A stretch of 25,412 nucleotides of DNA from an uncultured Bacteroides sp. (GCA_900544075.1 UQTJ01000041.1:1-25412), one strand, 5' to 3'; counted from the stretch's first letter, positions 7,722-17,930 are shown. Program-made: numbers and translations. The notes: generated from the sequence alone by a model not told the origin.

Positions 7722-9503
7722 TTACCAACCAAAGTTCTGTTTCAATTCGCTCCATTTCAATGTTTCGGCATACGGTATAGGACCGTAATACATGTGTTCC
7801 TTGTAATTTCTGTTTTCCACATCGAATGGTTCGTAAGATGTACCACCTGCCTTGTTTATTCCTCTTGCTGTCTCTGTGAGTTTTTCAATATCCACTTTCC
7901 AGCGACGCAAGTCCCAAAAACGGAAACCTTCGAAACACAGCTCCAGACGGCGTTCGTTGCGTATAAGTTCGCGCATCTTCATCGGATCCTTCGCACATTC
8001 GTCAAGATATAGATCTGCAGCGCCATTTGGGCAAATTCCTGCTCTCTCCCTTATTTTCTTAATAATTTCATATGCAGTGTATTTACATCCCTCTGCTTTC
8101 CCTTTAGGTCCGTAAGCCTCATTGGCAGCCTCAGCGTATGTAAGGAACATTTCCGTGTATCTGATGTGCGGTATGATATGCCTTTCAGCTGTAGTTGCTG
8201 TAGGGTCAAGGTTTATTGACTCTATAAGCAGCTTACGCATGTAGTATCCTGTACGGGTTGAGGTCTCTGTCTGGTTCACTCCATCGTTAGTGGAATATCC
8301 GACAGTAGTTATTGTTTCCTGCTGGTCTCCTGTACCTGGTCCAAGTTTGCTTTCATTATACACTATGAATTTTGCAAGTCGCGGATCTCTTCCCGTATAT
8401 GGGTCAGAAGCCTTGTATCCTGAATTTACCTCATCTGTAATAGGATAGCCGTTTGCCATTGGGAATGCGTCCACCAGATTCTGTGTAGGGTTTATCCTTC
8501 CGTTACCAAACAATGTAGGTGGATAATTGTCTTTTTCAAGATTGTTGTCCGTACCTCCTACACTGTTACGCCAAAGAATCTCAGCCGAGTTGTCACCGTT
8601 TGATGATGTAGGTCTAGAATACCATTGAAGTCCGTTGACATCAAACTGGACATCATCCCTGTCTATCACCTTTGCTGCCATGGCAGCTGCTGTTTGCCAT
8701 TTTGTAACGTCTTCGCCTATGTTGTATGCCGGACTTGCAGCAAGCAATGCAGTCTTGGCACGCATAGCCTCAACAATTCTCTTAGTGATACGCTGACGTG
8801 AGTTTACACCGAATACCCTGTTATAGTTTTCCTTGCTTATACCTTCATATTTTTCCGGTACTTCGGCATCTGTAGAGATATCGGTGAAATCAAGGGGTAA
8901 AAGTTTCTCCGCCTCATCGAAATCCAAGTTAATCTGCTCAATGCAGGCATCGAATGACTCTCGTGGAAGATTATAATTGTCTTCAGCACCAAGTGAGTTT
9001 CTTAGAATAGGTACACCCATAATCTGTCCGCCTTCAGTTATACTGCCGGCATGAGCCCTAAGCAAGTAATACATGAACAGTCCGCGCAAAGCATAAGCTT
9101 CTCCTTTGGTACGGTCATTGAACATTCTTTTCAAATCCTCGTCCGTAGACCAGTTTACCTTGTCGGCTTCTTCCAGCATGATATTCATATACTGGATTCC
9201 TGCCATACAATTTGTCCACGCATCAACAGGATTTACAATTGCACTCCATGTACCGGTTGCCATCTTGCGGTAACTGTTATTTACGTCGTTGCTGACAGCA
9301 TCGTCTGTAGCCACATCGTTAAAAGACCAACTGTTGGTCGGTATGCGGGTATATCCGTTAAGAAGTATTCCCAAGGCAAAATTAGCCTCTTCATACATAA
9401 CGTCCCTATCACGATAGTTCTCAACGGCAGGTTCAAACATATCCTCACATCCGGAGAATGTCACCGCTGCCATCGTTAATAATATTATCTTTTTTATCTT
9501 CAT
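7722..9503 (-). CDS. SusD/RagB family glycan-binding lipoprotein (second pair, XusD-like)
   Basis: Length is 593 residues. The signal ends in FSGC (Cys19) followed by E-D. SusD-family marks are clear: the TPR-type helical core with RTKGEAYALRGLFMYYLLRAHAG near 130-155, the RYTEMFLTYAEAANEAYGP helix, KIRERAGI, RNERRLELCFEGFRFWDLRRW near 515-535, and the typical final aromatic NFGW. Such proteins form a lid on their partner SusC barrel and bind the polysaccharide. The gene starts 15 bp after the 1008-residue SusC stop, the normal partner arrangement, so these two should form one complex. It differs from the SusD encoded at 12575-14497 along most of its length, which argues for a different binding preference rather than a recent duplication. 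Confidence 0.96.
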   Translation of the reverse strand: MKIKKIILLTMAAVTFSGCEDMFEPAVENYRDRDVMYEEANFALGILLNGYTRIPTNSWSFNDVATDDAVSNDVNNSYRKMATGTWSAIVNPVDAWTNCMAGIQYMNIMLEEADKVNWSTDEDLKRMFNDRTKGEAYALRGLFMYYLLRAHAGSITEGGQIMGVPILRNSLGAEDNYNLPRESFDACIEQINLDFDEAEKLLPLDFTDISTDAEVPEKYEGISKENYNRVFGVNSRQRITKRIVEAMRAKTALLAASPAYNIGEDVTKWQTAAAMAAKVIDRDDVQFDVNGLQWYSRPTSSNGDNSAEILWRNSVGGTDNNLEKDNYPPTLFGNGRINPTQNLVDAFPMANGYPITDEVNSGYKASDPYTGRDPRLAKFIVYNESKLGPGTGDQQETITTVGYSTNDGVNQTETSTRTGYYMRKLLIESINLDPTATTAERHIIPHIRYTEMFLTYAEAANEAYGPKGKAEGCKYTAYEIIKKIRERAGICPNGAADLYLDECAKDPMKMRELIRNERRLELCFEGFRFWDLRRWKVDIEKLTETARGINKAGGTSYEPFDVENRNYKEHMYYGPIPYAETLKWSELKQNFGW

Positions 9504-9518
9504 AGTTTCCTTTTTTTA

Positions 9519-12500
9519 TCAGAAAGAAGCTTTAACACCTAAATTAAACAATCTGCACTGTGGAGTACCGCCCACCGTCATTTCCATCAACTTGCGTTCT
9601 TTAGATATGGTAAGAAGGTTTTCGCCACTGACATATACTCCCAATTCACGAACAAATGATTTCTTAAGCATCTGCAATGGGAAATCGTATGTCAACTGTA
9701 CTTTGGCCAAATCAAATCTATTTGCCTTATACAACCAGAAATCAGAGTTTCTGAAATTATTGTCACCGTTCAATGTTGTCAGTCTTGGATAAGTGGCTGT
9801 AGAAGCTGTTTCAGGAGTCCAGCGATTTAATACGACCTCTGAATACTTACGGTCTCCATAAACCCAGTAATAACTGCTGCTCTTTATGCCATATGTGCCA
9901 ACATTTCCAGTACCGCGTGCAAACAGTGTGAAGTTCCTCCATTTGGCTGTCAAATTAATACCGAATGCAAACGGCGCACCCGACCATCCTGCATTTCCAA
10001 GGTAAATTTCATCCTTGTCATCTATCACGCCATCATGATTCTGGTCAACATATTTTATATCACCAGGCTTAACCTCACCATAAGATGATGTAGCACCATA
10101 ATTGGCTATGTCTTCCTCGCTCTCATAGAAGCCTGCGCTTTCAAGTCCCCATAGGCTGTCTATAGGTTTTCCTACCCTGTTGCGGTAAGTATCTTCATAT
10201 AACTCGTCGCGCTTTATAGCCTCTGTAGTGAGATAGTTGCCTGTCAAGCCTAACGCAAGATCGAACTCGCCGAACTTCTTATTGAAGTTTACTGCGAAAT
10301 CAACACCCATTCGACGGTCGATGTTGTAATTAACATAAGGGATGAACGAACTGTTTGGCCAGCCAGTAGAGAACCATACCGGATATACCGTACTTGGCTG
10401 TACCGGCATTCCTTCCATACGATTTATATAAAAGTTGGCATTCATTGTCACGAAACGCTTGAACAATGAAGCTTCAAAGCCAACATTTACTTCCTTGCGT
10501 TTCACAAAGCCCAAATCCGGATTTTCACCTCTGCGTGAGTCGGTACTCTGGATTTTGGACGCATCGTCTTTCCACGCATACCATGCACCCTCTGTCTGAG
10601 TGTAATATCCTTTATACATATAGAAAGATGTAAAATCCAAATCTGTATGTAATATTCCCGCAGATGCCGTAATTCTCAAATCATCAACTACTGGCGAGTC
10701 TTCCAAAAACTCTTCCTCACTCAGTCTCCATCCCAGAGATAATGTAGGTGAAAAAGCATTGCGCTTTCTTGGAGCCATTTTTGCCGAATGTACCAGGGCA
10801 CTACTGAAATCAGCATAATATTTATGGTCGTAATTATAAGCCAACATTAATCCTAAATTGGCGTTAGAAGTCTTATGATATACGGCCGATTCAGTACGCT
10901 GGTGTGCTGCAGCCAACAACATAGCACTCAGATTATGTACGTCATCAACTGTTTTTACATAATTGAACTGTCCGGAAAATGCCTGTGTCTGCTGGTACCA
11001 GCTGTTACCAAGTTTCTGTGTTCCATCCTTACGGTCTTCTCCATACTGGGTAAGGCTGTTTATAACAGGGTTATTATCTTTCGTGTACCACGAAGGAGCA
11101 TAAACCGCATACTCGTTGGTATAAGTTTCTGAATAAGACGAAGAATAATCAATAGCATACTGTGCCCTGAAAGATAAACCTTCAAGCAGTTTGTTGAGAT
11201 TGAAATCCAAAGCAGCAGTCAGTTGGAACTGTCTGCTATTACTCTTGTTATATCCTCCGGCATACACATCGGCAATAGCGTTTGTCTGGTCTTGCTGTGT
11301 ACCGCCGAGCAGGTACTTGCCGTCAATCAGGAAACTGCTGTTCTGTGCGGTGATGGCGAGTTCTTCATTTCCATCCTCAAACATGCTCACCGGTATAAGC
11401 GGTGTCACACGATTTGGACGCAATGTCGAAGCTGCTCCGTAAAAATCACCATTGGCAAAACGATTATTATTTACCACAACAGACGCATCAACAGAAGCCG
11501 ATAGTATATCGTTGAACTTAAAATCTACATTTCCGCGCGCATTGAAACGCAATAGACTTTCATTCTTACCTTCACCAAAATTGAGCAAAGTATTCTGGTG
11601 TTCAACACCTATGTTAGTATAGAACTGAGCCTTATCATTACCACCTGAAAATTCAGCTGTAAGGTCTGACTTATTGTAAGCCTTTTTCAGATAATCGTCA
11701 GAGTAGAAATCAACATTCGGATATCTGTAAGGCTGGTCACCCTTGAACGACTGATAAATGGTATAGTCGTCATATAATTCAGTAAGGCCGTCATTTCTCA
11801 ACGCTTCATTATACAACGTCATATACTCCCATGAACTCAGGTACTTAGGATAACTCTTCGGTACATAAAATCCGGTATTGGCACGCACGTTTATCTGACG
11901 GTCGTGTGCCTCTCCGCGCTTGGTAGTTATCATTACCACACCTTTTGCGCCACGGCTACCATACAAAGCTACAGCACCTACACCTTTCAGCACTGTTATC
12001 TGTTCTATTTCAGAAGGACGTATATCTGAACTGGCATCACGTGGTACTCCGTCTATCAAAACCAACGCTCCCTGTCCCCATACATTGCCGGTATATCCGC
12101 CAATATATGACTGAAGACCGTCAAGACTATAAGTTGTATAATCTTTTTTCATGAAATCCGGCAGATTTATATATGATACACCTCCCATAAGGTCACGTTT
12201 CTGGACTTTTCTGAATGCCACGTTCACCAGTTCATCATCTGCTATCGGATACATGACAATCTCTCCAGGTACATTCTCTGTTTTTACAACCATGTCTTTA
12301 TATCCGGCTGCCTTTACAACGAAAGCTCCGGTTGGCGACACGTTAACGCTAAATGAACCGTCCTCGCCAGTAATGGCATAGGCCGACCTGTCATCACCGC
12401 TAACAACGGCACCGGCAACAGGTTTTCCGTCGGCAGTACGTACCACGGCCTCAACTTGTACCTTGGTATCACTCTGTGCTACTGCATGCAACGGAGAAAG

Positions 12501-12545
12501 CACCAGTCCCGCCAAAAAGAGTTTTGCTATTTGTTTATAATCCAT
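9519..12545 (-). CDS. SusC/RagA TonB-dependent outer-membrane transporter (second pair, XusC-like)
   Basis: Length is 1008 residues. A cleavable signal peptide ends near AVAQ (residue 24). A carboxypeptidase-regulatory-like domain follows (about 28-100: AVVRTADGKPVAGAVVSGDD, GEDGSFSV). The plug domain begins around 120 and has LVLIDGVPRD (161-170), IEQITVLKGVGAVALYGSRGAKG and VVMITTKRG. The long beta-barrel ends in the aromatic residue F (LGVKASF). A calcium-loop-like stretch, DQNHDGVIDDKDE, sits in the C-terminal third, as is common in SusC proteins. Oddity: the usual TonB-box-like VVVGYG motif is replaced by DELVNVAFRKVQKRDLMGG (104-122). It lies 29 bp after the first SusD. Role: energised import of oligosaccharides across the outer membrane with the SusD encoded just downstream. 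Confidence 0.95.
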   Translation of the reverse strand: MDYKQIAKLFLAGLVLSPLHAVAQSDTKVQVEAVVRTADGKPVAGAVVSGDDRSAYAITGEDGSFSVNVSPTGAFVVKAAGYKDMVVKTENVPGEIVMYPIADDELVNVAFRKVQKRDLMGGVSYINLPDFMKKDYTTYSLDGLQSYIGGYTGNVWGQGALVLIDGVPRDASSDIRPSEIEQITVLKGVGAVALYGSRGAKGVVMITTKRGEAHDRQINVRANTGFYVPKSYPKYLSSWEYMTLYNEALRNDGLTELYDDYTIYQSFKGDQPYRYPNVDFYSDDYLKKAYNKSDLTAEFSGGNDKAQFYTNIGVEHQNTLLNFGEGKNESLLRFNARGNVDFKFNDILSASVDASVVVNNNRFANGDFYGAASTLRPNRVTPLIPVSMFEDGNEELAITAQNSSFLIDGKYLLGGTQQDQTNAIADVYAGGYNKSNSRQFQLTAALDFNLNKLLEGLSFRAQYAIDYSSSYSETYTNEYAVYAPSWYTKDNNPVINSLTQYGEDRKDGTQKLGNSWYQQTQAFSGQFNYVKTVDDVHNLSAMLLAAAHQRTESAVYHKTSNANLGLMLAYNYDHKYYADFSSALVHSAKMAPRKRNAFSPTLSLGWRLSEEEFLEDSPVVDDLRITASAGILHTDLDFTSFYMYKGYYTQTEGAWYAWKDDASKIQSTDSRRGENPDLGFVKRKEVNVGFEASLFKRFVTMNANFYINRMEGMPVQPSTVYPVWFSTGWPNSSFIPYVNYNIDRRMGVDFAVNFNKKFGEFDLALGLTGNYLTTEAIKRDELYEDTYRNRVGKPIDSLWGLESAGFYESEEDIANYGATSSYGEVKPGDIKYVDQNHDGVIDDKDEIYLGNAGWSGAPFAFGINLTAKWRNFTLFARGTGNVGTYGIKSSSYYWVYGDRKYSEVVLNRWTPETASTATYPRLTTLNGDNNFRNSDFWLYKANRFDLAKVQLTYDFPLQMLKKSFVRELGVYVSGENLLTISKERKLMEMTVGGTPQCRLFNLGVKASF

Positions 12546-12574
12546 AGTTTACACTTTTAAAGTTCTTCATTAAT

Positions 12575-14497
12575 TTACCATCCAGGATTCTGATCGAATT
12601 CAAGATATATATTAGTATCGACACGTTTCAGAGGCATCCAGTAATGCTTAGGTTCAAGCTTTCTTTCCAATATCACCTCTTCCTCAAGGTTTCCTATTTC
12701 GTTTGTAGTCGGGTCATTGGCATAAGTATTTCCAATGCGTGTGAAGTTATGCCTTGTCTTAAGCGTATAAGGATATTCCGTAAGTAATAGCCAACGGCGA
12801 AGATCATTAAATCTATGTCCCTCGAACGCCAATTCTACGGCACGCTCACGACGTACTTCTTTCATGAATTCCTCTGTAGAACCAAGGAACCTCGTATCTA
12901 CTCCTTCTACACGAGCACGCTCCCTCACTTTATCTACAGCATCAACCGCAGTCAAATCCATATTCACTGATTCAGAATCCGGACTGCCATAACCATTTGC
13001 AACAGCTTCAGCATACATCAGGTAAACATCAGCCAAACGCATATAGCTTATTGATACAATATGAGTCTTGTTATGTCCCCAATCATCATTATTGATATTA
13101 TAAGGATGTGGCAAGAATTTGTAAAGCAGATATCCTGTACGGCTTCCGCTATCATCATTCATATAGCTTCCTCCGGTATATAGGTTGGCATATCTGTGTG
13201 CTTCACGAGTTGAAGTTGGTCCTTGTATGCATTTCACTCCGTCATATACTATGTCATGGTAAAAACGTGGGTCACGATTTTTCCAAGGATGAGTAGGGTC
13301 AAAATCATTTCCAGGGAAATAGCCATCATTTGGTCCTGCCCCGTCTTCCTTAATAGGCAGACCATTTTGCATACCATAATAATTCACATAATTTGCCGTA
13401 GGGCTGAAACAGTTGCTGCTACCGTCCTGCAGCACTCCAGCAGGATACTGCAAGACCATTCCCCAACGTGTCGCACTGCTATCATAGCACGGAGCCTGGA
13501 ATATTGCTTCAGTTCCACCGGGAAGCAAGTCACTTCCGTATGTATAGAATATTGAGGAATATCCACCATTTTCATCAGCGCTGTAGAAATCAACAAGTGA
13601 ATAGTTTGCATCACCACCGTTTTCTTTACAATTCATCAACAATTCGCCAAATGCCTCAGCTGCTTTCTTACAATATTCAGCATTATATTCTCTACTACCT
13701 GTTGACTCGTAGTTCATAAGCGGACTTCCAGCCCAAAGATAGTTCTTACCCAAATATCCCAACGCCATGATTTTATTAATGCGCTGCCTGTTCTTTCCAT
13801 ATGTAGCCAATCCGGCATCAGTAGTATCCCAATCCAATGGTAACAAATCTGCCGCATGTCTAAAATCATAAGCTGCCTTATCTGCTGTCTGCTGATAACT
13901 GAGACGTGGTAATTTATACGATTCACCGTTTGCTTCCAATACGTGATCGATATAAGGCAATCCACCAAAATACTGCATCAACATGAAATGGAACCATCCA
14001 CGGAAGAAATAAAGCTGTCCTTCTATCAAATCTTTTTCTTCCTGTGTGGCATCTACCAACTTATCGAGGTTAGCTATACCGAGATTAGCTTTACGGATAC
14101 CATACCACATTAGAGGCCACATGCGCTTCTGCATACGGTCATCGTTGGTGGTAGTACCAGTACCATCCATCCAGTTGGCTCCCCAACCGTCGTATTCCTT
14201 CTGCCATCCCCAGAAATCGCCATTATCTACCTTATATCCCATAAACCATGTAGAGCCGGCTACAATGATTTCGTCTTCACCCCAATTGAAGTCCGACTGC
14301 CAGTAGTTTCCATGGAAAAGTGGTATGCAATAATACAGTTCCTCGGTAAATCCTTGGAAATTACGGAAATTCTTGAATGCATCTTCCGCATTCACGATGC
14401 TATCCTCGTCCCTGTCAAGGTAATCCTGGCATGAATACATGCCCAAAGACGCCAACAACATTCCGCCTATTACTATATATTTATGATATTTATTCAT
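12575..14497 (-). CDS. SusD/RagB family glycan-binding lipoprotein (first pair, XusB-like)
   Basis: The chosen start is the ATG at 14497, giving 640 residues that begin with MNKYHKYIVIGG and a lipobox MYSC (Cys23) followed by Q-D. An in-frame ATG 14 codons upstream at 14539 is possible but would put a polar, non-signal stretch ahead of the signal peptide and leave only 3 bp after the SusC stop. SusD-family features: LIEGQLYFFRGWFHFMLMQYFGG near 175, ISYMRLADVYLMYAEAVANGYG, DKVRERARVEGV, RRERAVELAFEGHRFNDLRRW near 565-585, and the terminal DQNPGW. It sits between two SusC genes, 45 bp after the first and 29 bp before the second; by order its partner is the 1057-residue SusC. It should recognise the glycan at the surface. 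Only the start site is uncertain. Confidence 0.95.
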   Translation of the reverse strand: MNKYHKYIVIGGMLLASLGMYSCQDYLDRDEDSIVNAEDAFKNFRNFQGFTEELYYCIPLFHGNYWQSDFNWGEDEIIVAGSTWFMGYKVDNGDFWGWQKEYDGWGANWMDGTGTTTNDDRMQKRMWPLMWYGIRKANLGIANLDKLVDATQEEKDLIEGQLYFFRGWFHFMLMQYFGGLPYIDHVLEANGESYKLPRLSYQQTADKAAYDFRHAADLLPLDWDTTDAGLATYGKNRQRINKIMALGYLGKNYLWAGSPLMNYESTGSREYNAEYCKKAAEAFGELLMNCKENGGDANYSLVDFYSADENGGYSSIFYTYGSDLLPGGTEAIFQAPCYDSSATRWGMVLQYPAGVLQDGSSNCFSPTANYVNYYGMQNGLPIKEDGAGPNDGYFPGNDFDPTHPWKNRDPRFYHDIVYDGVKCIQGPTSTREAHRYANLYTGGSYMNDDSGSRTGYLLYKFLPHPYNINNDDWGHNKTHIVSISYMRLADVYLMYAEAVANGYGSPDSESVNMDLTAVDAVDKVRERARVEGVDTRFLGSTEEFMKEVRRERAVELAFEGHRFNDLRRWLLLTEYPYTLKTRHNFTRIGNTYANDPTTNEIGNLEEEVILERKLEPKHYWMPLKRVDTNIYLEFDQNPGW

Positions 14498-14542
14498 ACG
14501 CTTTATTATTAAATTATCCTTAAAATGCACGATACACACATC

Positions 14543-17500
14543 TTATAAACTTATCTTCAATCCTAAATTGTATCTTTTCACTGTAGGATAAGCACCCTGA
14601 GAAGCCCAACCTGTTCCGGCTGTATTTGATTCACGGTCGTCAGGCATCTTGGTCCAAAGCCACAAGTTATTACCGTTCAAGTAAAGCCTCAAAGACTCTA
14701 TACCCAGTTTCTTAACCCAAGGCTGAGTGAAAGTATATGCTATTTCCGCATTCTTAAGACGAACATAAGATCCATCGTACATATATCTTGTACCAGGTGC
14801 TGAATCAGCTTTCTTAGAGTTCCAACGTGGGAGCGGACTGTCTGCATCCATATCATACTTACTCCAATATGTACCTTCATCATAAACATTGTCAAGTTTT
14901 CCGGACAATGAGGTGAATACTACCTGACGGGTAACATTATTTACGCCATAGAACTGTAGGAATGCGCTGAAACCTTTCCATTCAAAACCAACAGTGGCAT
15001 TATAAGTATTCTGAGGGTTACCGGAAAAGCCATAAGGCACACTGTCATCATTGTCAACAACTCCATCGCCATTGAAATCGACAATCTGATAGTCTCCTGG
15101 TAATTTCTGCAAGTCATTAGTATTCATCTGAGTGCTGGCATAAATGTCATCCCAGGAATTGATGTATCCATGATCAATGTAGGAATATGCCTGTCCAATC
15201 TGTTTTCCCTCTCCTTTCTGATAGTCAGGTAACAAAGGAGCGTCATCCTGTTCAAGAATTTTTTCCTTGGCATGTGTCATATTTCCGTCAGCCCATAGAC
15301 GTAACCCATTTCCAAACAGATAGTTGAATTTCAAAGATATTTCATAACCCTTTGAACGTACCCTACCAAGATTTGCCCATGGCGGAGTCAAGCCGAAGAA
15401 TGACGGGATGGCTCTGTTTGAACCGTTAACGAGGATATCAGTGCGATAGTTGTTGAATATATCCACCGAACCTGAAACTATTCCTCCGAAGAAAGAAAAG
15501 TCTGCACCATAGTTTGCTTTTTGGGCTGTTTCCCAATGAATGTCAGGATTGCCCACTGAACTTTGGCGATACCATGTATATGGGCTACGATCAGAAGCAT
15601 AATTACCAAGCTTAGCTGTGTTTCCATAGGCCCACTGTTGCATATACAACCAACGTTCACCGATATTATCATCACCTATTTTACCGTATGAAGCACGCAG
15701 TTTCAACATATCAAGTATTTTGTTCTCACGAAGGAAAGTCATAAAATTTTCTTCACTAATCATCCATCCTATGGCACCTGAAGGGAAGAAGGCAAAACGG
15801 TTTTCAGAAGAAAATTTCTCAGAACCGTTATATGCTCCATTCGCCTCGATAAAATAACGCTGCTTATAATTATATGTGGCACGGAAGGCCCAGTCCTCAC
15901 GATAATTAGGAACCATACTACCTGTAGCATTACGTTCACGGCTAAACAGTCCCATAGCAGAAACATCATGATCGCCAAACTTACGCGCATAGTTCAACTG
16001 TATCTGATAATACAATCTGCGTTCTGTTGCATCATTATTCATTTCACCAGCCTGCGATGTCCACTTCACACTTTCCTGAAATTCAAACTGTGTATTACTG
16101 TCGGTAACCTGCTTATAACTGGCATTACCAGTTTCAGGATCTATCCATTTATTCTGAGAGTTGTTGTACATATCGCTTACTCCACGTTTTCTTTCTACGA
16201 AAACATTATCAAGTGAAAACATTGCTCTTGCACTCAAGCCTTTTGTCAACATACTCAAGTCTTGTTCCAATGTAAAGTCTGTGTTTATACGTGTTGTCGT
16301 TCTCTGCTCAAGACCTCCTAAAGCCAAAGATTGAACTGAATTGGCTGCACCAACTTCGTCACGTGGATAATATCCCCATGTCCCATCTGAATAAATAGGC
16401 ATCATCGCATCAGGCGGGGTGCTGTAGGCAGACTGCCAATATCCATAGCTACTATCAGCAAAATCCCAAGGCATTTTCCTAACTCCATGCGAACCGGCGA
16501 GGTTGACCTTCAACAATGTCGATTTAGTCAAACTGAAATCAAGATTGCTTCGTGCATTAATCCTGTTATAACCAAATCCCGAATTATATCCACGATTATT
16601 ATCGTATTCCCTAAACAAGTCTCCTTCATTCAGAAAATCGATAGATGTAAAATATTTTACAAATGAAGTACCTCCGGAAATATTCACATTCGCATTGTAC
16701 GACATTGAATAATCCTTGAACAATGCGTCAACCCAGTCAACATTAGGATAGCGTTCGTACTCTTCCAAGGATGACGGATTACGATATTTATCCAACTCGC
16801 CATAAGGAGTATAGTAATTCCATGATTCAGGTGACAGTCCCAATTCATTCACAATAGCCATATTCCTTATACGCAAAGCATCATAAGAATCATATTTATT
16901 AGGCAAACGTGAAGGAACCTTGGCTGTAGCATTAAAATCAATATCTATCACCGCCTTACCTTCTTGTCCGCGTTTGGTTGTAACAAGAATTACACCATTA
17001 GCACCTTTTACTCCGAACACGGCTGTAGCAGAAGCATCTTTAAGCACTGATATGTTTTCCACTGAAGACATATCAACAGAGCTAAGTGGACGTTCAACAC
17101 CATCTACCAATATAAGAGGTGCGCTATTGTTCCATGAAGTCTGTCCACGAAGAATTATTTCAGGATCTTCGTCACCAGGCATACCTGAACTCTGTTTCGT
17201 TACTACGCCAGGCAAATTTCCAGTAAGTGCAGCGCCGACACTCGATACACCTCCGGCACGTTCAAGCACCTTACCTGAAGTCTGTGAAATAGAACCTACC
17301 ACAGAAGCCTTTTTCTGTTGTCCGTATCCGACGACTACGACTTCTTCCAGCATTTCAGAATCTTCACGCAATATAACTACCACCATATTGCGTCCATTTA
17401 CCTTTACGTCCTGCGGAGTCATACCCAAATATGAGACTGTAAGCACTGCATTCTTATCAGGTACTTCCAGTGTAAAGTTACCATCAAAATCTGCCACAGT

Positions 17501-17716
17501 TCCAACGGTACTTTTACTCTTTAGTACAACAGCAGCACCAATCAAAGGCTCATTATTTGCATCAAGAACTTTTCCTTTTACAACAAAGTTTTGCGCCATC
17601 AATGAAATGTTGCCAAACAATAATAGAAAAAAGAAAACTTTGATTTGAGTAAGACAATGTCTTTTCTCATAGAAAAAGCATTTCTCAAAAATCTTTTGTC
17701 TTATGTTTTTCATCAT
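14543..17716 (-). CDS. SusC/RagA TonB-dependent outer-membrane transporter (first pair, XusA-like)
   Basis: Length is 1057 residues; two ATG codons in tandem (17716 and 17713) make the exact start ambiguous by one residue. A long basic N-region precedes the signal core IKVFFFLLLFGN and a cut near MAQ (residue 42). The regulatory-like domain is about 44-115 (VKGKVLDANNEPLIGAAVV, DGNFTLEV). A canonical motif EEVVVVGYGQQKKASVVGS (124-142) marks the TonB box and plug entry, followed by LILVDGVERPLSSVD, ISVLKDASATAVFGVKGANG and ILVTTKRG. The barrel carries an EF-hand-like DFNGDGVVDNDD and ends GLKISL. It is the first gene of the operon, with a 480-bp upstream region shared with rpoN. It should import oligosaccharides with the SusD encoded next. 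Confidence 0.96.
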   Translation of the reverse strand: MMKNIRQKIFEKCFFYEKRHCLTQIKVFFFLLLFGNISLMAQNFVVKGKVLDANNEPLIGAAVVLKSKSTVGTVADFDGNFTLEVPDKNAVLTVSYLGMTPQDVKVNGRNMVVVILREDSEMLEEVVVVGYGQQKKASVVGSISQTSGKVLERAGGVSSVGAALTGNLPGVVTKQSSGMPGDEDPEIILRGQTSWNNSAPLILVDGVERPLSSVDMSSVENISVLKDASATAVFGVKGANGVILVTTKRGQEGKAVIDIDFNATAKVPSRLPNKYDSYDALRIRNMAIVNELGLSPESWNYYTPYGELDKYRNPSSLEEYERYPNVDWVDALFKDYSMSYNANVNISGGTSFVKYFTSIDFLNEGDLFREYDNNRGYNSGFGYNRINARSNLDFSLTKSTLLKVNLAGSHGVRKMPWDFADSSYGYWQSAYSTPPDAMMPIYSDGTWGYYPRDEVGAANSVQSLALGGLEQRTTTRINTDFTLEQDLSMLTKGLSARAMFSLDNVFVERKRGVSDMYNNSQNKWIDPETGNASYKQVTDSNTQFEFQESVKWTSQAGEMNNDATERRLYYQIQLNYARKFGDHDVSAMGLFSRERNATGSMVPNYREDWAFRATYNYKQRYFIEANGAYNGSEKFSSENRFAFFPSGAIGWMISEENFMTFLRENKILDMLKLRASYGKIGDDNIGERWLYMQQWAYGNTAKLGNYASDRSPYTWYRQSSVGNPDIHWETAQKANYGADFSFFGGIVSGSVDIFNNYRTDILVNGSNRAIPSFFGLTPPWANLGRVRSKGYEISLKFNYLFGNGLRLWADGNMTHAKEKILEQDDAPLLPDYQKGEGKQIGQAYSYIDHGYINSWDDIYASTQMNTNDLQKLPGDYQIVDFNGDGVVDNDDSVPYGFSGNPQNTYNATVGFEWKGFSAFLQFYGVNNVTRQVVFTSLSGKLDNVYDEGTYWSKYDMDADSPLPRWNSKKADSAPGTRYMYDGSYVRLKNAEIAYTFTQPWVKKLGIESLRLYLNGNNLWLWTKMPDDRESNTAGTGWASQGAYPTVKRYNLGLKISL

Positions 17717-17847
17717 ACTAATAATTAAAAAATAAAAAATTAAATAGTCACTCTGTAGATTATTAATTTCTACTATCCACTACCATTAATTACATCCATA
17801 AGCATTTTCATTTAAGATTACACATTTACGTTTCATTTAACACATAG

Positions 17848-17855
17848 CAAAATTA
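17848..17855 (-). promoter_or_regulatory. Candidate -7 element of the PUL operon promoter
   Basis: On the minus strand this reads TAATTTTG, a perfect fit to the Bacteroidetes -7 consensus TAnnTTTG. It would give a leader of roughly 125 nt before the first SusC. No TTG lies about 19 bp upstream, so the promoter would be weak without an activator, as expected for an inducible PUL. The 11-bp repeat at 17872-17882 overlaps where the -33 element would be. Confidence 0.4.
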
Positions 17856-17871
17856 CTCTTTTATCTCATAA

Positions 17872-17930
17872 TATCATATATGAAACATTACCAATTACCT
17901 ATAGCTATTATTACACATGTATCATATATG
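17872..17930. repeat. Pair of 11-bp direct repeats in the PUL upstream region
   Basis: TATCATATATG occurs exactly at 17872-17882 and 17920-17930, 48 bp apart start to start. A second short repeat, ATGTTACA, overlaps the right copy (17928-17935) and recurs at 17949-17956, exactly 21 bp or two helical turns away. Position upstream of the PUL promoter candidate suggests activator binding sites; AT-rich chance similarity is possible. Confidence 0.4.

Noticed and set aside
14498..14539. Upstream ATG at 14539 as start of the first SusD
   Set aside because: It adds a charged 14-residue stretch before a normal lipoprotein signal peptide; the ATG at 14497 gives the usual signal length.
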